A DNA stretch of 64,000 bases. Origin: Yamagishiella unicocca (lineage: Eukaryota; Chlorophyta; Chlorophyceae; Chlamydomonadales; Volvocaceae). The translations under genes were made by a program, and so were the position numbers. Shown piece by piece: positions 1-11,240 of the stretch. The stretch is from positions 124,001-188,000 of the forward strand of contig BDSL01000010.1 of assembly GCA_003116995.1 (NCBI GenBank), given 5' to 3'. Position 1 is the stretch's first letter, and each line of letters starts with the position of its first letter. Below the pieces are notes generated by a model. It was given only the letters and a program-made list of their open reading frames with translations, had not been told where the DNA came from and did not search any database.

Positions 1-916
1 TACGGCAATGCTCGTTTGCCGTACCGTGGCGCATTGGGTGACTCATGCGCGGGATTGTGCGAGAGCTGAGTAAACATAAAGCGCCCGTGTGCCCGGTGTG
101 TGCTGTGATGTTCAATTCGTCGCCAGTTTCGGTTTTCCTTCTCTCGTCGCCATGCTGCGATTCAGGGGTGTTTCCGATGGTTATGCGCACTGCTGACCGC
201 CTGGCTCGTCCCCCCGTCCGTCCCCCTCCACATCTCGCTGCTCCTTACAGTCCTGGTCAACACTACGGCGATCCGCGTAAGAAATTGAGTGATGCGCGGC
301 CGGGATGCCGGGTCATCCGATCACCTGGGCGCATGGAGAATGCTGCAGCTATGAACTGGTGCCGTACGCCGCGGCGGCCACAATGAAGCATTGCTTGAAA
401 ATATATAAGACGCAGTTCATTCTAGGTGACCGTCTCCTGTAACCGTGTTTCTAGGCACGCCGAAGTTGCACCTCGATCCTGCATTGGGTTATTGGCGCAG
501 TTTGCCTACTCGTCGTATCGTGTGAAGTTGCGTGGGTTGTCGACTCGCCCTCCAATGGAGTGGTGTTGAACGTGCTGATAGTTCATGCCAGTTGGGCGGG
601 CGATTTCCCTGTTGTTGTTTGTACCGCAGCCGTTGTGCAGCGTTAGTGATCGTGTGCATTCATTAATCGACTGTCTGGTACATCGCAGTACTGCCAAGTA
701 ACCATGGCAGTCAGCAGCGTATGAGTTGGTGCGGACAGGATGGAGTCCATTGATGACAAAGACCTTGCCGTACGTACGTACCATATGTGTATGTGTGCCG
801 TACGAGTTTTTGTTCACCAAGAGACGAGATGGGAGGGCCGGTGGAACGCGTGGGGCGAGGTAGAGCTGCTTGTTAGGCACAACTCAAGAATCGTGAGTGC
901 TTGCTCCGGGAGTTTC

Positions 917-941
917 TAGTAGTAGTAGTAGTAGTAGTAGC
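917..941. repeat. TAG/CTA trinucleotide microsatellite
   Basis: About eight tandem TAG units in otherwise non-repetitive flanking DNA; no coding role seen. Confidence 0.9.
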
Positions 942-1416
942 TCTTACCGAGTGTGATTGCTTCGCTTTCAATTTTACTATGCCATCATTCTTTCCCCTTG
1001 TTGGGTCGTTCCGGCACCGTGTGTTGCTAAGGGGTCGAGCAGGCCGCTGACACGAGGACACGCGGGTGTTTAAGAGCCGCTGCAAGGCGGTACGTGCGAT
1101 GACGACATCGCACAGACATGCAGCTAACGCATCCTGTTATGCTGTGTACCCTTTTGCTTGCTCCTGCCCCGCGACACAGCGACTCAACTGAGGACTACGA
1201 TCAGGGGCCTTGACAGGCTGGGAGCACACCTGGTGGGGCAGCCAGGCGATTCGGGACCGGTGTCCTCATCTTCCGTACGTATCAACCACTTCGTACCACG
1301 TGACCTGAAGCGTGTCCGTATGACGAACATGCTTTATCTGCGCTGGCGGTCTCACGAATCATCCATCGGTACGAAATTAAACGGGAATTTCCGAAACCCC
1401 ACTGTTGAAAAAGGCG

Positions 1417-1421
1417 TTACA
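1417..1421 (-). terminator. candidate TGTAA polyadenylation signal of the MSP130-like gene
   Basis: TTACA on the plus strand reads TGTAA on the minus strand, the usual volvocine poly(A) signal. I saw no closer one below the stop codon at 2234, so the 3' UTR would be about 0.8 kb. The site is inferred from sequence only. Confidence 0.35.
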
Positions 1422-2233
1422 ATCACTGGAACGGCGGCTGCAATGTACACTTGATGCCACCAACAGCCCGTTGCATACACAGTAAACCAACGTAAGCTGG
1501 GGCCAAGTACCGTGACTAGACATGCGCAGCTTCCACTGGCCTTGCCTCGTTCGTACGCTTCCACCACCAACAATTATGCGGGACGGTACATGTGATCACT
1601 GCCGCTGACAACCCTACGCGACCCTCTCCTGAGGTCGCCAGTGCGCGCCGTACATTCCTCCAATGCTAACTTCTCAGCCGTGCAGAATCCCAAGCAGGGG
1701 ACTCCAACAGGTCCGGTGCAAAGTGCAGTGCCAAGACTAGCATACATGACAACATTGAAGTTAGCGACATACCATGGGCATAGCCTATACCTGAACCAAA
1801 ATCCTTATAATAGCGGCAAGGGTCAACTGCCGAATAAAGCTAGGGGGTTCGAGGGAGACCCGTAAAGCTAGGGGGCGCATGTTTGGCACAGTTTGGCATC
1901 GTTTGTCACCGTTGTGTCACGCAATGCAATGAAACGGGCAGTCGCATTTGACCGTTCGGGGCGGCACGGCGCAGGGGCTGGTCGCCGGGCCAAATGATCG
2001 CGTGTGATGCTAACTGCTACGCAATGAATTACGGGGAATCCAAAATCGCTCGACACCTTCATGCGGTGTTTCAGAGATCACAGGCAGCAGCGCTTTGGCC
2101 GAAGCAAAGTGCCGTTATGCGTTGCACCCGCCACGCCTATCTGCGGACCAGGGTACAGCTCCATCGTGCTCCTCCATGCTTCTGGAATCCTCGCCAAGGT
2201 TACCATATCTTCTGCGGCGGCAGCACCGCCAGC

Positions 2234-5200
2234 TCAGCAGGCGGTCACCTGCCAAGCACTCGCCGTGGCGCTGACTTCGTTGGCAAGCAGCAGGAACGCC
2301 TTTCCGTTGCTGCTGTCCTTCCCGGGAACAAACTTCAACTGTGTGATTGGGCAGCGAGTGGACGGGGCGGTGGAGAGGGATGGATGGGGCAGCTAAGCTG
2401 TTAAAAAACCAATAGTAGGCGCAGGTCTCTGGAGCGGATGGCTGTGGGAGGACGAACGCTTAATCATTGGTCACTGTGTGCGTTCGGGTGGCCACAACGG
2501 AGGCCACCACAGAGGCCACAACGGAGGCCACCACAGAGGCCACAACGGAGGCCACCACAGAGGCCACAACGGAGGCCACCACAGAGGCCACAACGGAGGC
2601 CACCACAGAGGCCACAACGGAGGCCACCACAGAGGCCACAACGGAGGCCACCACAGAGGCCACCAAGGAGGCACGACTCTCAGCTGCTGCGGCTGCTGGG
2701 TCCTGAGCTTTCAAAGGTGAGCCTTTATTTTATTGGAGGTCCCCCAGGAGAGGGGGCTCCCTATGGACGCGGACCGCGACTCGGTTGGTTTGGTCTGCCT
2801 CTTGGGCGCCCTGGCGGTTGGCTCCCTCCCCCCCATGTAACCGGGTCTTTTTGCACCCCCCATGCTCCTCGCAACCCCCCACGTGGCTTGTGCTCACCCC
2901 TTCCGGAGCCAGGTCTCCCAGCAGTGAGGTGGCTGTGTCCTTCGGGGCACTGAAGTTGCGGTTGTAGACGTAGGCTCCGAAGATGGGGGCCGCGGGGTTG
3001 CTCACGTCGTACAAAAACATGCCACCCATGCGCTCCAGGCCGATGGCGACATAGGTCCTGCGGGCTCCCGAGGGGGAGGTGGTCCAGTGGCCAGGTCGGG
3101 TCAATGCCCAGATGGATAATGCTCTGACAGCTTATTCCCTGACAGCTTATTCCCTGACAGCTTATTCTCTGACAGCTTATTCCCTATCCAGGTGTACCCA
3201 CTAGCCCAGTCAGCCATGAGCTCCTTCAGGCCCCACCTGTTGTTCATTTGGAAGACCTCAACGGCCTCCGGCTCCGGCCCTGCGTTATCGGATCGCGAGT
3301 CGAAGTCGTTTTTGTCGCGATCGCAGTTGAAGCACACGGACGCGACCGGGTGCGCCGCGATGATGGACTCCAGCTGAGAGCCGCTCTCGAAGACCACGCG
3401 GCCTGGGGGCGACGAGCCGGGCGGGTTGTTGTTTACAGCGGGTACGATTACAGTGGGTTCCAGACCAAAAGGTAAAACCATCGGGCACATCGCCTGACAC
3501 TGAGGAGACGGAGGAGACAGAGACCGACATGTACCGGAACAAAGGCAAACCACCAGAACACCAATCGACAGGCCGTAGGCAAAAAGGCGGGTGGTTGTTG
3601 TAACGGTTACAGTGGGTTCCAGACCAAGAGGGTGGTGTGGCGCGTGTCCGATGGCGACGGAGAGGGGCGGAGGCGGCGCGAGCAGGGACGTAAGCCGTTC
3701 GAGCGAGCAGGGATCAAGCGCGGCACACAGCTGGCATTAGACCACAGAAACCGCCCGCAGTGTGTCCGCACCAGCGGTTAGTGCGCAAGTCGCCCTGCAG
3801 GATGGTTCCCGCCGCTACAACAGGATTGCGCCTACGCCCAACCTTGCCTCGTCGCCCAGCGAGTTCCCGAGCAGCGCCAAGAGCGGCGCAGACGGCCACG
3901 GATTCCCCTCCAGGGCGCCGCTTCCCGAGCCACACGCAGCCCCAGCCACATCCCCAGTCAGCCCCATGCCTCACCGTTGACCGCGTCCAGGATGGACCAC
4001 GAACGACCGCCGTACGTAATTAACCGCTTGTACGGGCCCTGGTCATTCCAGGCCTTGCTGAAGTTGTAGCCGGTCCTGGTTAGGCCCGACAGCGAGTCGA
4101 CCGTCATGCGGCCCAGCTCCGTATCCTGATCAGGTACGTACGTACGGCAGCGACTAGGAAGGTCGGTGAACTGCCCACTCAGTCCTCACCCGTACCGGGC
4201 GGAGGTAAGGAAGTTAGTGCGTATGGCCCGAAAGGGCCTTCCCAAATAGACATTGGGCATGCAAGGAAGTTAGGACCAGTACCTAGAGCCTGATCCTGCA
4301 GTCGACGGATTGTCCACTGCAGCCGACGGACTGTCCACCGCAAACATCAGGTTCCCCTCCCTCCCGCCCGCCCTAGGAAGCTACTTTTTGTATGCTTCGT
4401 ACGCTCGCTTTGCCGCTGTGCGCTTGCGGTTGCGACTCCTGCTGTCACCGCGGTTTCTCAATAGCAAGGCGGCGCGGTTCAAGCCACACGATTGGAACGG
4501 AAGCTCGCCAGTGCCGCTTGGTCGCTGTTGTAATTGGTATCGTATGCCGCCTCCACGATACCGATCGGTACCCGGGCTGGGAAGGAAACGGAGACGGGCT
4601 GCACCGCGCTTCGCCTCACCATGTTTCAAACCACCAATCAGGTTCGCCGTCTTACGCTTCACACGCTACCGCACACTCGTTTTGTTCTTTTCCTTTAAAC
4701 GGAAAGGAGACAAACACAGATTTCTCGGTAGTCAATACAAGCGCTCTAGCATGCGCTCACAACTTTGTGTCCGAAGACAATGTGCAAGCTATTATACCCC
4801 ATGTCTTGTAACCGACTTTCATGCCTCCTTCCAACCCACCCACCCACCCACTAGCTGGGATTCACGTTTCGTCCTCCGACTAGCCCACCAGGCTCTCCGG
4901 CTTGCACATCCATAACAGACGTACCACACTCCTCTTCGCCCAGCCCGCCAGATATTTTGCCTCTCGTACGACCAGTACGAGTTCCCACGCCACCCACCTG
5001 GCGCACGAAAGCGGCGTTCGGGAAGACCGCGGGGTCCAGCGAGGCTAGGTCCTTGACGCGCCGCGACTCCCCCTTTGCGTCCCCCTCGTTGGCGATGAAG
5101 AGGTAGGGGTGCTTGTTGATTATGGCATGGGCGATCGTGTCGGGCTGGTACCAGGAGAACAGCCCCGTGTAGTTGCGCACCCGCACGCCGTCCCTGAGAA

Positions 5201-8200
5201 CACGCAAAGTGAGCAGCAGCGACGACCACCCAGGAACACCACACCAACAAAGGACCGTGTGAGTTTGAGCGGAGGGTTGATTGACATGCGCGAAACACGA
5301 CGACGACGCGGAGCGGAGAATGGGGCGAATTAAACAGTCGGTGTAGCAACTGGAACTGGCGTGGCGGCAACTGAAACTGGCGTGGTGGCAACTGAAACTG
5401 GCGTGGTGGCAACTGAGTAGCAACTGAAACTGGTGCGGGTAGCAACTAAAACTGGCTTGGCAGCGTACATGAGAGGCTATGTGGCTCGGTGGGCCGGTAT
5501 CACACAGATGGGAGAAACGCAAAGGCACGCAGAAGTTGTTGGTGCTGTCTGGGTTGCTGGTGCTGTCTGGGCTACCCCAGCCATCTAGCCAGCCAGCCCT
5601 ATAGGCAGTGCCTATGGTTCCGGAGCCGTCCGGACCCTGTGCTCTCCTAGTTCCAAACCCCGACAGTCCGCCCCGATGTGACGCACACGTCAGAGGTATC
5701 CAGGGGGGTGGCGGCCCAGCTCTTGAGGCCCAGAGGCCATATGGAGCGAATGCGCTCCAGGCCAGGGGTGAGGTCAATGGTGGCAACGGCGTTGTTCTCC
5801 TGCAGGGGGGGCCAGGGAGCGTCCGCGTGAGGTCCAACGGGGGCCGGGGGGACAGTGTGGGGTCATCGGAGGGATGCGAAGAAACCCGTGGATATGTGTG
5901 TGGTGGGGGGGAGGAAGGGACAGGATCTGGTAGAGCGGCCACCCGTGGGCGGGCGGACAATGGCGGGAAGTGATGCCTAGCTGAAGGTTTGGGTGGGCGG
6001 CCCGATAGGTAGGGTAAGAGGTGTTAGGCCCGTGAGGTTTGGGTGGGCGGGCCGATAGGTAAGGTAAGAGATGTAAGGCCCGCGAGGTTTGGGTGGGCGC
6101 GCCGATGGGTAGGGTAAGAGGTATAGGGCCCGCGAGGAAGACGCGAGGCTACTGAGGCCGTGAAAGCAGAGGTAGACATCGGCACCCGCTGTGGCACGTA
6201 ATGCAGGTGAGCATGGCATAGCGGGGCATGGCTTAAAAACCGTTTATGCGACAGGATAGTTGGCGCTTGGTCGTCGGACACCGATTTTGTGGGCGCATGC
6301 TGGAGCACTGGGACTGACTACCGGCAAAACGTGGAGGCGGCCCGTCGGGGCTGCGCAGGGCTGCGTAAAGGGAAAGGAAAAGAAATCGAGTAAGCAAAAG
6401 TGCGATAACGTAACGCGTAAGACGGAGGTTATGAGATGGTTACGAATGTGCACCACTCGTCGCTTGCACACATGCAGAAGTTCCCACTCCTATCCTTTTC
6501 AGGGAGTTTTAATGAGCATAATGGCTTGGTTGGCCACGGAGGAATAGTCCCGCTGGCGTCCCGCTGTACGAACATGCCGGATTTCCCACCACAAGATGAT
6601 GTCATGGGCATAAAAGCATGAAGGCTGAATTAGGTTGAACATGAGATAGGCAATCTACCGATAGGAGATAGGACAGGCCTGCAAGCTTCCACCTGCCTCC
6701 AGCGGGGACAGCATCGATGGCTGGGGCGTTTATCCAGCTCTACCGTGTGCTGATCTGCCTATGCATATCTCTCTGTATCTACTGCCTCTATTCCTACCTG
6801 CATTCAACAGTAGGCTCCTCCTTTAGTCACATGTTGTCGCCCACCAGCTTCGACGAACGTAGTTACATTTTGCCGCCCTTTGCCGCCCATCGCCGGCATC
6901 GACTCGGAGAATCCCTTTCGGTACTTCGTCGTTCATTGCGTTTTTCAAGACACTTAATTTCGGTTATTTTAATTCCCTTCTCGTCATCCTCAGTTGTCGA
7001 AACCACAGCGAAGTACGGGCTTGCGGCCATGTACATTCTTGCCGCGGTCACAGGTTCTACTAGGTAATGTTTATCTTTGATGCATCCTCATCCCTATATC
7101 CATATTATCTCCATCTTCGGTTTGCTCTGGTCTTTGAGCGCCACGACGTATGGCGCCGGATCTCCACCGCACCGAGCCGGACAGGGGCCGAGCGGCGGAA
7201 CGGGCAACGACACTGGAAGCGTGCGGCCTCCTCTGGATCCAAGCCGCAGGCCTGCCATATGAAACTGAACCACATGAAGCTCCTTTATACTTAAGGCTAC
7301 CTTGCGATGCTTCTCAGCGCTTCGGGCGAGTGTCCGCAAGCGCACACACACATTATGGCATTTGTCGTCGCCGTCGTTACCGAGCATACGCGGTAACCCA
7401 TAGAGCGAGAGCCTGCGTGGCGCGGGGCCAGGGATCTGGACACTGAGCTAATTTACCCGCCCGAACCAGCGAATAAGCTGGCCAGGACTTTTCATATTCG
7501 ACAGACGGACATGTGCCGGCAGCTCGGCGGCGACATGAGAGCTGCGCACTGAGGCAGCACCCCTCAACGTCCGGCCGGGACGGCGAGCGCACTTGGGTGC
7601 ACTTAGCTCGCCCACTGGCATCGTAATTCGATGCATTTGTCTGCTGAAACTTGCCGGACTCCGCCACGCGATGTGCGACGTGGCGACCCCCCGAATCCAA
7701 GGCATTCCCGAACGAGGTTGACGTGTACGGCATGCTGACACGTCAGCAAGCCGCGCCGGGACTGGGGACGGAGGGACGGGGGAGGCTCACCTGGAGCGTC
7801 ACGTATGCCAGATTGACGTTGGGGTCGCTGTGCAGCGCCACATACTCGGGCTCGATATCCTTGGCTGCAGCCGCACACGGGCCATACACCAGCGGGTAAG
7901 GGTGCGTAACCAGGGGGTTATACAGGGGATACGGGCGGTTATACAGGGGATACGGGCGGTTATACAGGGGATACGGGCGGTTATACAGGGGATACGGGCG
8001 GTTATACAGGGGATACGGGCGGGCAGGGGGGACACCGGGCGGGCAGGGAGTGAGGGGCCGTTGTGCTGCGTGCGGCGCCGAGGGGTACGTAGGAAACCTG
8101 GCAAGCCTGTGCCTAGGTTAGCTAGCCCACTTGGGGCGCACAGACGTGGTGTATTACTCCGCGAACAAGGTACGACACTCAGTCGTACATGAACGTACCC

Positions 8201-11200
8201 GCGGTAGCTTGGGTGAGGCGCGGGTCGATGCGCATTCCCCTATCCAGCAGGCCCTTGTAAGCTGCAGCGCTCAGCGAGTCGATGAACGCCTGCGGGCACA
8301 AGGACCGAGGCAGCAGCAGGCAGCGGGCAGCACGAGTTTTTCCCATTACGTAGTAGATACTGTTACCGTGGGCTCCAGACCAAAAGGTAGAGCCAACACG
8401 TGTAGGGCATGTGCCTGCTGCGGGCTTACCTGTGAATGTTAATTCACCGTTTTATGCTGAGCCGCGAAAACTCTATGGAGAACGGTATGTACTTCTTAGG
8501 GCGTATCTGCTTACTGTGGCCTCCTTACTGATCGATAAAGCCGCGAGGCTCCACTAGGCAAGCCCCGGTATGTGCTGACGTGTCACCGGCCCCACCTGGA
8601 AGCCCAGCAGCTTTGTGGTCATGGTGAAGGAGGCCACGGGCCAGGTTGCGCCCGGCGGGGTGTACGACGTCATGCTGACGTAAGCGATGGCCACGGCGCC
8701 CGACGGGTTCGGCTCCACCAAGGGGTCAGAGCCCGCAGTCTCCTGCGTACGGCGGGTGTGTGTACGACAGATGATATTTTCAGCGTGAGCGTTTTTGTTT
8801 TCGGGTATGTACGACGGGTGACGGCCATGCATGGTGTGCTCATGATGACGCTCGCTCATTCAAACAGCTGGTAAGTGCGCTGGAGGGTGCGTGGGTGGGT
8901 TACAATAAAAGAACCGGTGACGCGACTGGCTGGGTGAGTGGGTGGGTGGGTGGGTGGGTGGGTGGGTGGGTGGGTGGGTGGGTGGGTGGGTGGGCGGGTG
9001 GGTGGGTGGGAGGCAAACCACTGGTGGTTGACTTGCAGTGCATCAATGATGCGGAGCTGCAAACTCATCAATGATGCGGAGCTGCAAACTCATAACCAAC
9101 TAACCAGGCGGTAGCTAGTGGGTCCTACAGGCCGCCTAGCGCCCCTCGAAGCGAAGCGGACACCAGCCAGCGGCGGGCCGCCCCTGCCCGTCGAGTAACC
9201 GATTCTTTTCTGTAACCCAACTACCCTTTCCACGCTACTCCACCTAGCACCTACCTACCGAAACCCCGGGGCGGCCCCACCTACCTGCGTGGTGGGCTCG
9301 CCCTCGCAGGCTATCACGATGCGGCCGCCGTCCTTCGACCAGCGCAGGCTGTCGGGCATGGAGCATCCGGGCAGCGCCACCTCGCCCACCTTGGTGCCTG
9401 ACCGCGTGTATACATGGGGCGCGGGCGCGCGACGACGAGTTAAAGTAGAAGCACAGAAACTGCTACGTGCTAGCTCATGCGGCAAAGCGGGGCAACATCG
9501 GTTAACAAACCGGGGTGGGCCAAGCTCAGATCGCTGTCCAAGCGGCTGTTTTAGGCTGGACGTCTACACCATGTGCCCGATGGTTCTACCTTTTGGTCTG
9601 GAACCCACTATAACCTTTACAACAACCATAGTGCAGGGTGTGGGTTTGGGGCTGCTTCGGGTCCACTCCAGCTGGAGATGGGTTGGAAGGCCGGGTTTGA
9701 CAGGGCCGTAGTCTGGGTTTGACGCGACGGGAATCGCGCGCATGTACGGTGGTGGCGGCGGCACTGGCGCGCGAGGGGATGCGAAAACGAACGGGTGGAA
9801 GGCCTGGCCCGATCGACAGCAGGCGGACGGGAAAAGCCAATAACATGCATGACGAATGAATTAATGGCGAACGGTAACATACAGCCTTGTGGAGCATCAG
9901 CAGGCACCGACCTACGCACCCGAAGCCATGTGGTAGATGCGGAGGACGCCCGAGGCGGTGTACGGCACGCCGTCCAGCGAGAGCGCGGCGAAGCCGTTCC
10001 ACACCGACACGCTGTGGATGGAGACGGGGCACGGCGGGGGTCATTCCTTTGGGATCTGACGTGCGGAAATAGAGCACGGCAAGCAGGTCTGCATCAGGGC
10101 ATGGAGCGGGACCTGACGTGCGGACATAGAGCATGGCCAGCAGGTCTGCGTCAGGGCATGGAGAGGTCAATATACGATACGGTGCAGGTGACGCGTGGCG
10201 TATGTACCTGTTGGGCGTGCCGATTGAGTCCCCCTCCCCAGCCGAGCCGCCGACCAGGATGCGGTGATGGATGAACGGAGCCGTGAGGTTGGCGTAGTTG
10301 ACGATCAGTAGGGCCAACGGAGCTGCATGCGGCCCGTCAACCAGCAGGAGGAATGAGCGTTGGTGAAGATGACTCGCTCGAATTGCAGGGTAGCGAGTAC
10401 GGCATACCAGCTAAGCAAGGATTCATACGGCATACCGCGCCGTGCAGGCGGCACCTACGCGCCTGGAGGTAATGGTGCGCTACCGTATGTAAGAGGGTGT
10501 AAGGCCCACCAGCAGATTCACGCTTTTACTTCGATGGTCTCATCCTCGCCTGAGCTGGCCTGAGCTAACGAGCTTTCCGCTGAAATTCGAAGCAGGCAGA
10601 GCCGTAACTTTTGGGTCGTATGGCGTGTGCGTAAGTGTAGATGCGTGTCGCTGAGTGCATGGGAGGAGCAGCGTGTGTTGGTGGCGTGAGGGCGGAGATG
10701 CACGTATGAGGCCGTATGAGGCTGCGCGTGAGGTGGCCATAATCTATGACGTCCCTTCCTGTTGCAGATCGATTGCGCTCCACCCTGCTCCACACGCTGC
10801 GCGCGCATGCTTACAGGTGGCAGAGCGGCGCGCCTCCACGACAGCTGCCAGCTTAGAAAATGGATCGTAGTCGAGGACCTCCATACTGCCCGCTCCTTCC
10901 CAGGTGCCGGCCTTCAATGAACTCAGGCGGCTCAGGGATAAGCCGAGCTGTGGGTGGATGAGGTACGGTAAAGCACGCACAAGCGCGGTGAACACGATCC
11001 ATATATTCTGTTCGGTTCGGTTTCAAGTCCTTATACAGCGCATTACTTATGTGCGCCGAGGCAGTGCCGTCGTAGGGACTGGCAGGGATGCCCTGGGATG
11101 CAAGCCAAGTGACTTTTTTCCACGAGCAGTCCGGACTAGCGCTTCCAGCCTACCTGGGGGATGCATCCGGAGAACTCCTCGGCAATCGCCAACCTGGCAA

Positions 11201-11240
11201 CTATCGAAAACAGCCACACAATGGCTGTCTGCAACCGCAT
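2234..11240 (-). CDS. secreted MSP130-like / choice-of-anchor I family protein, 14 exons, 593 aa
   Basis: Exons in transcription order: 11154-11240, 10815-10947, 10208-10322, 9920-10011, 9285-9397, 8596-8742, 8199-8289, 7791-7864, 5687-5799, 4998-5193, 3975-4125, 3198-3402, 2898-3057, 2234-2338. All junctions are GT-AG and the phases sum to 594 codons. The start ATG opens a signal peptide (MRLQTAIVWLFSIVARLAIA, then EE). Family motifs follow in the expected order: PDSLRWS, ACEGEP, EPEYVAL, ENNAVATIDL, YQPDTIA, ANEGDA, NDFDSRSD, GPEPEAVEV, GLERMGGMFLYDV, APEGLKFVPG and LLANEVS. The family, which includes sea urchin MSP130 glycoproteins and bacterial secreted proteins, probably folds as a beta-propeller; its biochemical activity is unknown. 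I see no C-terminal membrane anchor, so the product is predicted to be extracellular. The introns carry many unrelated tandem repeats. The least certain points are the first two exons and the last stop. Confidence 0.9.
2490..2671. repeat. 24-bp tandem repeat, about 7 copies
   Basis: Near-perfect units built on alternating GGCCACAACGGA and GGCCACCACAGA halves. It lies in the last intron (2339-2897) of the MSP130-like gene and keeps several frames open on both strands, which explains the Thr/Glu-, Val- and Pro-repeat ORFs seen there. Confidence 0.95.
3124..3183. repeat. 15-bp tandem repeat, 4 copies
   Basis: Unit CTGACAGCTTATTCC, four copies with one substitution, inside the intron 3058-3197 of the MSP130-like gene and ending 14 bases from the upstream exon's donor. 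Confidence 0.95.
3424..3490 (+). repeat. interspersed short repeat, copy A
   Basis: Contains the shared core AGTGGGTTCCAGACCAAAAG followed by GGTAAAACCATCGGGCACAT-like sequence. Related copies lie at 3593-3630, 8359-8411, 9568-9630 (opposite strand) and 23915-23950. It sits in an intron of the MSP130-like gene. Confidence 0.8.
3593..3630 (+). repeat. interspersed short repeat, copy B (truncated)
   Basis: Shares GGTTGTTGT and the core AGTGGGTTCCAGACCAA with copy A, then diverges. It is in the same intron (3403-3974) as copy A. Confidence 0.75.
5346..5462. repeat. 21-bp tandem repeat, degenerate
   Basis: Units based on GCAACTGAAACTGGCGTGG; three close copies at 5346-5408 and further degenerate copies to 5462. 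It lies in the intron 5194-5686 of the MSP130-like gene. Confidence 0.85.
5985..6135. repeat. 50-bp tandem repeat, 3 copies
   Basis: Three copies, each starting AGGTTTGGGTGGGCG, with starts at 5985, 6035 and 6085. It lies in the longest intron (5800-7790) of the MSP130-like gene. Confidence 0.9.
7916..8020. repeat. 21-bp tandem repeat, 5 copies
   Basis: Unit GGTTATACAGGGGATACGGG plus one C, repeated every 21 bp with almost no divergence. It lies in the intron 7865-8198 of the MSP130-like gene. Confidence 0.95.
8359..8411 (+). repeat. interspersed short repeat, copy C
   Basis: Carries GTGGGCTCCAGACCAAAAGG and a diverged AGGGCAT end. It lies in the intron 8290-8595 of the MSP130-like gene. 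Confidence 0.7.
8931..9011. repeat. GGGT tetranucleotide array
   Basis: About 80 bp of nearly pure (GGGT)n on the plus strand, in the intron 8743-9284. The transcript of the minus-strand gene carries the C-rich complement; the plus strand is G-quadruplex capable. Confidence 0.95.
9041..9090. repeat. 25-bp perfect tandem duplication
   Basis: Two identical units starting CATCAATGATGCGGAGCTGC, at 9041 and 9066, directly beside the GGGT array in the same intron. Confidence 0.95.
9568..9630 (-). repeat. interspersed short repeat, copy D (inverted)
   Basis: Reverse complement of copies A-C and the best preserved. On the minus strand it reads from GGTTGTTGT through AGTGGGTTCCAGACCAAAAG to CATCGGGCACATGG. 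It lies in the intron 9398-9919 of the MSP130-like gene. Confidence 0.8.
10052..10165. repeat. 57-bp tandem duplication
   Basis: Two copies about 57 bp apart, each containing CTGACGTGCGGA and CAGGTCTGC(A/G)TCAGGGCAT. It lies in the intron 10012-10207 of the MSP130-like gene. Confidence 0.9.

Larger units (their letters stand above)
1..2233. other. gene-free flank, 3' side of the MSP130-like gene
   Basis: No open frame here has volvocine-like codon use, a recognisable domain or a convincing splice pattern. The stretch is less GC-rich than the genes and holds scattered GTAC-rich motifs and one TAG microsatellite. The part next to 2234 should include the 3' untranslated region of the minus-strand gene. 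Confidence 0.6.

Noticed and set aside
2438..2953. Plus-strand ORFs of Pro-Gln-Arg or Thr-Glu-Ala repeats
   Set aside because: They are produced by the 24-bp intronic repeat and overlap an exon of the opposite strand.
4310..4915. 201-codon plus-strand ORF
   Set aside because: It lies within an intron of the MSP130-like gene, has no recognisable domain and shows no volvocine codon bias.
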